Below, one piece after another: positions 36,535 through 43,430 of a DNA stretch of 64,000 nt. Within the stretch, counting starts at the first letter, position 1. Each line of letters starts with the position of its first letter. Both the position numbers and the translations under genes were made by a program. The DNA lies in NCBI GenBank assembly GCA_017509985.1, contig JAFWOE010000050.1:29838-93837 (forward strand), in the 5' to 3' direction. The notes under the pieces were generated by a model. That model did not search any database. It was not told the DNA's origin and saw only the letters and a program-made list of their open reading frames with translations. The DNA comes from Lachnospiraceae bacterium (GTDB taxonomy: Bacteria; Bacillota; Clostridia; Lachnospirales; Lachnospiraceae).

Positions 36535-36571
36535 GATGACAGATAGTCTTCGCATTATCTGTCATCTTTTT
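36535..36571 (+). terminator. Rho-independent terminator between repeat copy 1 and the AAA ATPase gene
   Basis: A perfect 11-bp stem GATGACAGATA / TATCTGTCATC with a ten-base loop, followed by TTTTTA. It would shield the ATPase gene from upstream transcription. Confidence 0.8.
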
Positions 36572-36621
36572 ATCTTATCCATTCTAAATTAAGATTGTGC
36601 TCGTATATATTGAAATGTCGC

Positions 36622-36705
36622 TTTGGAATTTACTGGGCATAAACTTTGGATTTTACTAAATATTGACTTTGGAATTTTCTGGTACTATACTTTGGAATAT
36701 ACTAA
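36622..36705 (+). repeat. Four 23-bp-spaced iterons upstream of the AAA ATPase gene
   Basis: The core TTTGGAnTTTnCT begins at 36622, 36645, 36668 and 36691, exactly 23 bases apart each time, and the last copy ends just before the ribosome site. The spacing is about two helical turns, so all copies face the same side of the DNA. They overlap the expected promoter region, which suggests an autoregulatory or loading site. The gene-free stretch 36312-36718 holds only this, one repeat copy and two hairpins. Confidence 0.8.
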
Positions 36706-36718
36706 AGGAGACATAATT

Positions 36719-37876
36719 ATGATAAAAAGAGATGCATATGATGCAGTAATGAGATTGGCAGCCCAGTTTCCTGTTATAGCTATTACCGGCCCCAGACAAA
36801 GCGGTAAAACAACACTAGCCAGGATGGCGTTTCCGGATAAACGTTATGTTTCTTTTGACGATAAGAACATGCGTGAGCTGGCGGTATCAAATCCCCGTGA
36901 CTTTCTGAAAGCATTTCCTGATGGAGCAGTAATAGATGAAGCCCAAAAGGTACCGGAACTGTTCGATGCAATCAAGATAGCTGTTGACAATGGGGAGTAC
37001 ATTCCGGGAAAATATATCCTTACAGGGTCCAGTCAGTTCAGACTGAAGGAGAATATTACCGATAGCCTTGCAGGACGGATCGGACTGATAAAATTGCTCC
37101 CATTCTCAATACAGGAATTGGATAGAGCGGGCTTATTATCAAATGATGCATATGATTTTGTATTCAATGGTTTCTACCCGCCGCTTTATGATAAGGAGAA
37201 GCACTTCATAAGAGACGATTGGTTTGAGAATTACATTGATACGTATATGGATATGGATGTGAAGGGCCAGATAAACCCTTCGAATATGAATGCATTCAGG
37301 AAGCTTATCCAATTGTGTGCTACAAGGAGTGGGCAACTGATTAATTATGATGACTTGTCCAGAAGTATAGGTGTATCCGCTGTTACAATCAAGTCTTGGC
37401 TTTCGATTCTCGAAGCATCATATATCATACACTTCCTGGAACCGGACTCAAACAATCTTGGAAAGAGTATCGTTAAAACTCCTAAACTGTATTTTGTGGA
37501 TCCTGGCCTTATGTGTTATTTGCTTCGGCTTGATTCCAAGGAGGAATTGCTCTTAGACGATCATAAAGGAGCGGCAGTTGAGACAATGGCAGTATCTGAA
37601 CTTCTGAAAAAACGATACAATGAAGGTAAGAAATCAAGTTTGATGTTTTTCAGAGATAAAAATGGTTTTGAGGTCGATACGATTGCCGATTGGAAGCATA
37701 CCTTTGCCATAGAAGTCAAGAGCAACAGTGACACGGAAAAGAAAATGTCCTCTAATGTGAAGAAGTATGTCAAACTAAAAGGCGACAACACGCAGGGTAT
37801 GGTATATTACCTTGGTGATCTGACATGTGAAATAGATGGGGTTCGGTATGTATCATGGAAAGAATGGGGAAAATGA
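36719..37876 (+). CDS. AAA-type ATPase with DUF4143 C-terminal domain
   Basis: A 385-residue protein of the ATP-binding DUF4143 family. Walker A is GPRQSGKTTLA (about residues 20-30), Walker B-like GAVIDEAQKVPEL, sensor motif YILTGSSQF, then the DUF4143 domain with a nuclease-fold-like GFEVDTIADWKHTFAIEVKSNS, i.e. an ExK-like core. These orphan ATPases are common in anaerobes, often mobile or variable between strains, with unknown function. ATG at 36719 follows AAAGGAG. In-frame upstream codons run through the iterons and are not used. The gene is visibly AT-richer than its neighbours and is bracketed by the 96-bp repeats. Confidence 0.9.
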   Translation: MIKRDAYDAVMRLAAQFPVIAITGPRQSGKTTLARMAFPDKRYVSFDDKNMRELAVSNPRDFLKAFPDGAVIDEAQKVPELFDAIKIAVDNGEYIPGKYILTGSSQFRLKENITDSLAGRIGLIKLLPFSIQELDRAGLLSNDAYDFVFNGFYPPLYDKEKHFIRDDWFENYIDTYMDMDVKGQINPSNMNAFRKLIQLCATRSGQLINYDDLSRSIGVSAVTIKSWLSILEASYIIHFLEPDSNNLGKSIVKTPKLYFVDPGLMCYLLRLDSKEELLLDDHKGAAVETMAVSELLKKRYNEGKKSSLMFFRDKNGFEVDTIADWKHTFAIEVKSNSDTEKKMSSNVKKYVKLKGDNTQGMVYYLGDLTCEIDGVRYVSWKEWGK

Positions 37877-37923
37877 TTTATTCATTACAATCTTTTGTGA
37901 CAGCATTTTGACAACACCCTATC

Positions 37924-38019
37924 AGATAGCCCCTATTAATAGGCTAATCGGAACACCTAGAATATTGAAGTCAATAAAACTAAGCAATTATGCTTAGTAA
38001 AACTCCTCCTGGAGTCGAG
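37924..38019 (+). repeat. Copy 2 of the 96-bp direct repeat
   Basis: Same orientation and length as 36395-36490. It contains the perfect palindrome CCTATTAATAGG, the stem CTAAGCA-ATTA-TGCTTAG and ACTCC-TCCT-GGAGT. It lies 47 bases after the ATPase stop and 22 bases before the terminator of the leftward ABC operon. Nothing else is seen in 37877-38041. Confidence 0.85.
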
Positions 38020-38041
38020 CATGATCTTACCAATAACAGTT

Positions 38042-38077
38042 CAAAAAAAGGATCTCCGGTTTTGCCGGAGATCCTTT
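38042..38077 (-). terminator. Terminator of the leftward ABC transporter operon
   Basis: AAAGGATCTCCGG / CCGGAGATCCTTT, a 13-bp stem, with a run of seven T on the minus strand after it. It lies just downstream of the last permease gene. Confidence 0.9.
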
Positions 38078-38097
38078 CTGCTTCAAAAACGAACGGT

Positions 38098-39132
38098 TCA
38101 GTTCGCCTGGGAGACTTCGCCCATTTCTTCTGCTTCCGCTGCAGCCGCAGCTTCCAGCAGGGCTTGCTGTCTCCGTTTGGTGCTGAAGTAGTCCATCGTC
38201 AGAGCGACTGCAAGGACAAGGCCCGATGCAAATACGGTCCAATATGTAGGAACGTTGATGACGATGAGCATGTTGTTGAAAACGTTAAGCAGCAATACAG
38301 CCACAAAGCCGCTGATCAGGTTTCCGGTACCGCCGGTGAAGGCAATGCCTCCGAGGATCGCAGCGGAGATAACACGCATATCCGCGCCGGAAGAGACGAT
38401 AGCAGTGGGGCTGGCGAGCTTGGCCTGGGCGGACCAGAGAAGACCGCCTAGACAAGCCAGTACGCTGTTCAATATAAAGAGAACCATTCGTACCCGATCC
38501 GGATTCAGACCGCTCAAACGTGCCGCCTGCTGGTTATCGCCTACCATGAACACACTGCGTCCGAAGCGCGTATAGGAAAGCACAAACTGGAAGATGATCA
38601 GTATGATAATAACAAATACAAAACTGATCGGCAGCCAGCCGAAGAGGTTCGTCTTACCTATCGCGGTGAACGAAGCGCGGGCGATCTGGATGTTGTCGCC
38701 TTTATTCATGACCGAGCACAGTCCGCTGTAGACAGAGGACATGCCGATGGTGGCGATGAATGACGGGAAGTGCAGTTTGTTGACCAAAAAAGTATTGATC
38801 AGACCGAAGCACACCGCCGCACAGAACGTGATGAGCATGGCAACGCCCCAGGGCATGCTGGAACTCTTGCACAGCCAGGCAAAGATCATTGTGCTCAAAG
38901 CCGCCTGGCCGCCGACGGAAAGGTCGATGTTGCCGCTGATAAGGATCGTACCGATACCGCACAGGAAAGCAATCTGGATGACGATTCCGTAGAGAACGGT
39001 AAGCATATTGCCGGTGGAGAGGAACCTGCCCTGGCTGACGACCATCGTAATGATCGTCATGACCACCAGAATGATGATCAGCGGGAAGGCTTTGCTTTTC
39101 AGAAAAGTACTAAACACAGAAGGCTTTTTCAT
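38098..39132 (-). CDS. RbsC-type ABC transporter permease (2)
   Basis: A 344-residue membrane permease of the ribose/galactose (branched-chain BPD_transp_2) family. It has about eight to ten helices, SGNIDLSVGGQAALSTMIFAWL near residue 65, the EAA-like loop FGRSVFMVGDNQQAARLSGLNPDRVR, and AAILGGIAFTGGTGNLISG near residue 265. It forms the channel with the other permease (39151). The last 20 residues are Ala/Glu-rich. It is the final gene of the operon, 18 bases after its sister. Confidence 0.92.
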   Translation of the reverse strand: MKKPSVFSTFLKSKAFPLIIILVVMTIITMVVSQGRFLSTGNMLTVLYGIVIQIAFLCGIGTILISGNIDLSVGGQAALSTMIFAWLCKSSSMPWGVAMLITFCAAVCFGLINTFLVNKLHFPSFIATIGMSSVYSGLCSVMNKGDNIQIARASFTAIGKTNLFGWLPISFVFVIIILIIFQFVLSYTRFGRSVFMVGDNQQAARLSGLNPDRVRMVLFILNSVLACLGGLLWSAQAKLASPTAIVSSGADMRVISAAILGGIAFTGGTGNLISGFVAVLLLNVFNNMLIVINVPTYWTVFASGLVLAVALTMDYFSTKRRQQALLEAAAAAEAEEMGEVSQAN

Positions 39133-39150
39133 TTCCTATACCCTCCCTTC

Positions 39151-40158
39151 TCAATGTACCAGGACTTTTTGCTGCCTGAGCATTGCAAAGAAGTCCAGGG
39201 ACAGTGCAACCAGAAGCAATACGCCGGAGAAGACGTTGACCCAGAAGGGGTTGACGCCTACGATACCCATGCCGATCTGGAAGGTGTTAAGGATAAGCAG
39301 TCCGATGAAAGCGCCGCCCATGTTGCCGACGCCGCCGCCGAACGAAATGCCGCCGAGGATGGCCGCAGTCAGTCCGGTGAACTGGCTGGTGGTCAGAGCC
39401 ATCAGTGAACCCTGGCTCAGACGGGAGGAGAAAATAACTCCGCCTATACCGCCGGTAAGGGCGCTGAGAACAAAGAGCAGGATGATGATTCCGGAGGCAT
39501 TAATACCTGCCAGCGTAGCTGCCACGGGGTTGCCTCCAAGGAATGTGACTTTCATACCAAATGCTGTTTTGCTCATCAGCAGACCGAAGATAATGAAAGC
39601 GATAACGACCAGGAAGATACAGAACGGAATTCCGGCAACCGTACCGGAACCGATAAAAGCGGTTGCGGAATTCAGGAAACTGATGTTGGCCGCAATGCCG
39701 TTATTTCCCATGGCACTGAACAGGTACATCAGACCTTTGACCATGGACGCCATGGCCAGTGTGCCGATAAAGGACGGGAAGTTCAGCTTGACGACCAAAA
39801 GGCCGTTGATCAGGCCGAATACGCAGCACAGGAGCAGACACAGGAGAATGGCTACATACCAGGGGAGACCCCATGCTTTGATGGCTGTAGCCAGTACCAT
39901 GCTGCCGAAGGCGCCGATGGCGGCCTGGGAAAGATCCAGGTGGCCGGCGATCAGAAGACAGCCGGCGCCGATCGTCAGGAATCCCGGTACTACGAGTGAA
40001 TTAAGGATGTTTTTAAAAACGGATATCTGCAGAAAACTGGTATTCTTTGCAGCTGCCCAGATCGAGAAGACGATGACCATGACCAGCCAGAGGCACAGCA
40101 GTGTGAAGACCTTATTCTGAAACAATGATTTTATTTTACTGTTTCCTTCGCTTTTCAT
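39151..40158 (-). CDS. RbsC-type ABC transporter permease (1)
   Basis: A 335-residue paralogue of the downstream permease with the same blocks: IAGHLDLSQAAIGAFGSMVLA, AFGMKVTFLGGNPVAATLAGIN and AAILGGISFGGGVGNMGGAFIG. Two different permeases imply a heterodimeric channel, unlike the single RbsC of ribose systems. The ATG overlaps the ATPase stop (ATGA), so translation is coupled. Confidence 0.92.
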   Translation of the reverse strand: MKSEGNSKIKSLFQNKVFTLLCLWLVMVIVFSIWAAAKNTSFLQISVFKNILNSLVVPGFLTIGAGCLLIAGHLDLSQAAIGAFGSMVLATAIKAWGLPWYVAILLCLLLCCVFGLINGLLVVKLNFPSFIGTLAMASMVKGLMYLFSAMGNNGIAANISFLNSATAFIGSGTVAGIPFCIFLVVIAFIIFGLLMSKTAFGMKVTFLGGNPVAATLAGINASGIIILLFVLSALTGGIGGVIFSSRLSQGSLMALTTSQFTGLTAAILGGISFGGGVGNMGGAFIGLLILNTFQIGMGIVGVNPFWVNVFSGVLLLVALSLDFFAMLRQQKVLVH

Positions 40159-41690
40159 TCCTCCGCCTCCTTTCCTGATGAAGCGGCATGCTTTTCTTCC
40201 GCCATGGCAAGAGTGAGTACGTTCTCTTCTGTAGCTTCACTGCGGGGAAGCTCACCGCTGACGCTGCCGCCTCGCATGACGACGATCCGGTCAGACAGGT
40301 TGATGACTTCCGTAAGTTCGCTGGAAATGAAGAGAACAGCAAGGCCCTCGCTGGCAAGATCGCAGATCTTCTGATAAATCTCCGCTTTGGTACCTACGTC
40401 AATACCCTTGGTGGGCTCGTCCAGAATGAGCAGACGAGTCTGCATCATTTCATTTGTCCAGCGGCCCAGAATTACTTTCTGCTGGTTGCCGCCCGAGAGC
40501 TCCGCAACCATCTTGAAGATGGATGGCGTCTTGATATCGAAAGTCTTGACCGCTTTTTCCGCCACTTCGGCAGCTTTGCCCCGGTCGATAAACTTCGAAC
40601 GCTTTCTCAAAGAGCTGACCACGGGCATGGTGATGTTGTCGGCAATGGAGCGATACATGATCAGACCTTCCTCTTTCCGGTCTTCCGGGCACAGGGCGAT
40701 GCCTGCATCGATGGCCTCACGGGGATGGCGGAACTCCACTTTTTTACCGTTCAGATAGATCTCGCCGCCGGTAACCGGATCCACTCCGAAGATCGCACGT
40801 GCGACTTCGGTACGGCCTGCGCCTACCAGTCCGGAGAGCCCCAGGATCTCACCCTTGTGGATCTTGAAGCTGACATTATGTACCTTGGGAGAGGAGAGGT
40901 TCTTTACTTCCAGAACGACTTCTTCCTGAGGCGTGTTCCGGCGAAGGGATGAATAGGTGTCGCCGATATCACGGCCTACCATCATTTTGATCAGTTCAGC
41001 TGAGTTTGTAGCCGCAGTGGTCAGTGTGCCAACATGTTTTCCGTCCTTTAAAACGACGATCTCGTCAGAGATCTCGAAGATTTCGGACATACGGTGGGAC
41101 ACGTAGATAATAGCCTTGCCGGCCGCTTTCTGCTTTTCGATAACCTTGAACAGCAGATCGATTTCTTTCTCGGAAAGCGGAGCCGTCGGTTCGTCGTAAG
41201 CGATGATATCGCTGTTGCGGCGATAGGCTTTCATGACCTCTACCATCTGCTGATTGGCGATACTTAAATGGCCGACAATCGCAGCAGGGTCAATATTCAG
41301 ACCGAATTCATTAATAATCTCGAGTGCGTCCTTATAAAGCAGATTCCGATCCACCAGACCGAATTTGTTTGTGTGGAGGGAGTCCGCAAAAAGGTTTTCC
41401 ATGACGGACATACTCGGCATCAGCTGGCGTTCCTGATAGATGACGCTGATGCCCGCAACCTGGGCGTCATGAGGAGAATGGAAAGCGGTAACCTGGCCGT
41501 CGACCAGAATTTCCCCCTCGGTTGCGGGCTGGTCGCCGTTCAGGATCTTCAGGAGCGTGCTCTTTCCTGCGCCGTTCTCGCCCATCAGTGCAAGAACCTT
41601 GCCGCCTTCCGCTTTGAAATTAACATTATCCAAAGCGCGCACACCCGGATAGCTTTTTCCGATTCCTCGGAATTCCAGTGTTTTTGCCAT
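40155..41690 (-). CDS. RbsA/MglA-type tandem ABC ATPase
   Basis: A 511-residue protein with two fused ATPase domains, usual for sugar importers of this class. The first has Walker A GENGAGKSTLL and YDEPTAPLSEKEIDLL. The second has the degenerate P-loop SGLVGAGRTEVAR, signature LSGGNQQKVILGRW and LLILDEPTKGIDVG. The start is set at MAKTLEF (41690), where an AGGTG site precedes the ATG. A longer frame to 41762 lacks family similarity. It lies 122 bases after the binding-protein gene. Confidence 0.94.
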   Translation of the reverse strand: MAKTLEFRGIGKSYPGVRALDNVNFKAEGGKVLALMGENGAGKSTLLKILNGDQPATEGEILVDGQVTAFHSPHDAQVAGISVIYQERQLMPSMSVMENLFADSLHTNKFGLVDRNLLYKDALEIINEFGLNIDPAAIVGHLSIANQQMVEVMKAYRRNSDIIAYDEPTAPLSEKEIDLLFKVIEKQKAAGKAIIYVSHRMSEIFEISDEIVVLKDGKHVGTLTTAATNSAELIKMMVGRDIGDTYSSLRRNTPQEEVVLEVKNLSSPKVHNVSFKIHKGEILGLSGLVGAGRTEVARAIFGVDPVTGGEIYLNGKKVEFRHPREAIDAGIALCPEDRKEEGLIMYRSIADNITMPVVSSLRKRSKFIDRGKAAEVAEKAVKTFDIKTPSIFKMVAELSGGNQQKVILGRWTNEMMQTRLLILDEPTKGIDVGTKAEIYQKICDLASEGLAVLFISSELTEVINLSDRIVVMRGGSVSGELPRSEATEENVLTLAMAEEKHAASSGKEAEE

Positions 41691-41812
41691 TCGCTGTTCA
41701 CCTGCTTTTCTGAATAATATACTGATTGTTTTAAAGAAAAAGTGGGCGAACCTGCCGCCCACTTTCCTTTGTTAACGATGCAGCATTGAAGTGACTTGCT
41801 GAAGAACGATAA

Positions 41813-43195
41813 TTACATATTCGCGTAGCCATCAGGAACCGGGACGAACGGAGTGAAGTCGTCGAGGCTGATGCCATCCTGCGGATAATCATAGATGTCG
41901 GCATGAGTGTACATGTCGGTCCATTCCAGATAGTGCTTATAGGAATCGTACTCCAGAGATTCTGTCGGCAGGAGCAGCTGTGAATAAGTATGACCGTCGG
42001 TACCGTGGTCACTGCCCTTAACCCAGCTCGGCCAGATCTCATCGGGAGTTACCCAGCCGTTAAGGAAGGCATAAACCGCACCGATGATGGGCTCGCCGTA
42101 CAGAGACTGTGCGGTGAATACAGCGAAACGGAAAGCATCCTGCTGGCCGCTGTCCCACTGCTGAACAAGTGCAGAACCGCCGAATACGCAGATCGCGGAG
42201 TTGTCGGTCAGACCCTGCTGGTCAATGACTGCTGCTGCGCCCTGTGCAAAGTCATCGATAAGGCCGTTAACAAGCCAGTACTTGATTTCCGGGTGGGAAG
42301 AAACGATCGGGCCTGCAGCGTCCATGCCGCCCTGCATTGTCAGACCGGTGGATACGCAGTCGCAGAGGAAGTAGTTCTCTTCAAGGCCGCCTGCCTCAAG
42401 ATAAACTTCCAGAGAACCGGTATGACGCTCCATAAGAGCTGCTGCTACGGAGAATTCCATCATCAGGAAGCCGACTTCTTTCCAGTCAACATCCGGAATT
42501 GTCTCTTCCTTCCACTGGATCAGACGGCGGGTAACCTGACGTCCGGATTCTACGTTATCAAAACCTACATAGTTGTTGATCATGTTTCCGCCTACGGGAA
42601 CGCCGTCGCCGGTCTCACCGTCACGAGGCGGAGACATCTGGCTCATCCATGCCAATCCCTTATCCTTGTTCTTTTCCAGAACGGATAATACTGCCGGGAA
42701 GGTGGTGGAGTCGGGGTCAAGTATGAAACCGCGTACGCCCTGGTCGATCATGGTCTGTAAGTCTGTCAGGAACATGTCGACGTCACCATCAGCGCTGAGG
42801 AAGCCTGCCCACTCCATGTTGAAAAGGGGTGCCCAGTGCTCATACGCTGCAGCGGACTGCTGATATAATGCAGTGCCGGATTCGGCGATGTATGCTACCT
42901 TGTATTTTTCGTTCTGGGTGTAGTCATACTCTGCATCATAGTGTGCGATCTTGTCATAGTTGATCGAGCCGTCTTCATTGCAGTTCGGGTAGGGCTTGGA
43001 GCCGTCTACCGCTGCGGGAGCTGCGGATTCGCCGGAGCTTGCGGGTGCAGCAGCTTCGGACTTCTCAGCTGCGGCTGAGCTTGCGGCTGCTGCTGGTGCC
43101 GGTGCTGCGCTGCTGCTGCTGGAACCGGAACTTCCGCAGGCTGCCAGGCCAAGACAAAGTATCAAAGCCAATGAGATTGCCAAGATCTTTTTCAT
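41813..43195 (-). CDS. Substrate-binding lipoprotein of the ABC importer
   Basis: A 460-residue exported lipoprotein with signal peptide and lipobox LGLAAC (Cys20), then a roughly 50-residue Ser/Ala/Glu-rich tether. The binding domain resembles the type 1 periplasmic (RbsB-like) fold: KVAYIAESGTALYQQS, LQTMIDQGVRGFILDPDS, and LTDNSAICVFGGSALVQQ. At 460 residues it is clearly longer than RbsB (about 300), with an extended C-terminal part. It lies between GRE-1 and the ATPase, with its own promoter, so it probably imports the GRE pathway substrate. Confidence 0.88.
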   Translation of the reverse strand: MKKILAISLALILCLGLAACGSSGSSSSSAAPAPAAAASSAAAEKSEAAAPASSGESAAPAAVDGSKPYPNCNEDGSINYDKIAHYDAEYDYTQNEKYKVAYIAESGTALYQQSAAAYEHWAPLFNMEWAGFLSADGDVDMFLTDLQTMIDQGVRGFILDPDSTTFPAVLSVLEKNKDKGLAWMSQMSPPRDGETGDGVPVGGNMINNYVGFDNVESGRQVTRRLIQWKEETIPDVDWKEVGFLMMEFSVAAALMERHTGSLEVYLEAGGLEENYFLCDCVSTGLTMQGGMDAAGPIVSSHPEIKYWLVNGLIDDFAQGAAAVIDQQGLTDNSAICVFGGSALVQQWDSGQQDAFRFAVFTAQSLYGEPIIGAVYAFLNGWVTPDEIWPSWVKGSDHGTDGHTYSQLLLPTESLEYDSYKHYLEWTDMYTHADIYDYPQDGISLDDFTPFVPVPDGYANM

Positions 43196-43330
43196 TTAGT
43201 AATCCTCCTTCTTAAAAATGGTTTACTATTAATATTGCTGACTTCAACAATATTTAACTTGGTTAATCTGGTGTGGTTTATGGTGCCAAATAAACAATAG
43301 CTTCCGGTTGCTTGTTGCCAACCACACAAT

Positions 43331-43359
43331 ATTATAATTACGGGACCCGTCCTCGTCAA
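43331..43359 (-). promoter_or_regulatory. Promoter of the ABC transporter operon
   Basis: Minus strand TTGACG (43354-43359), 17 bases, TATAAT (43331-43336). The leader contains AATATTG-n10-CAATATT (43231-43254), an operator-like or structural inverted repeat near the ribosome site. The gap 43196-43430 holds no gene. Confidence 0.7.
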
Positions 43360-43430
43360 GAAAAGATTGCATCCCTTCGCGAGTGTCGGCATCAGGCTGA
43401 CGCACCCCGGCTGCGGCGGGTCCTCCCGAT

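Noticed and set aside
36395..38019. The 96-bp repeats as a CRISPR array or classical transposon ends
   Set aside because: There are only two copies 1.5 kb apart in direct orientation, with no spacer pattern, no inverted terminal repeats and no transposase.
39008..40120. Long plus-strand frames opposite the ABC permeases (also 38770-39408)
   Set aside because: The minus-strand permeases are unmistakable. The plus frames have low-complexity, non-protein-like sequence.
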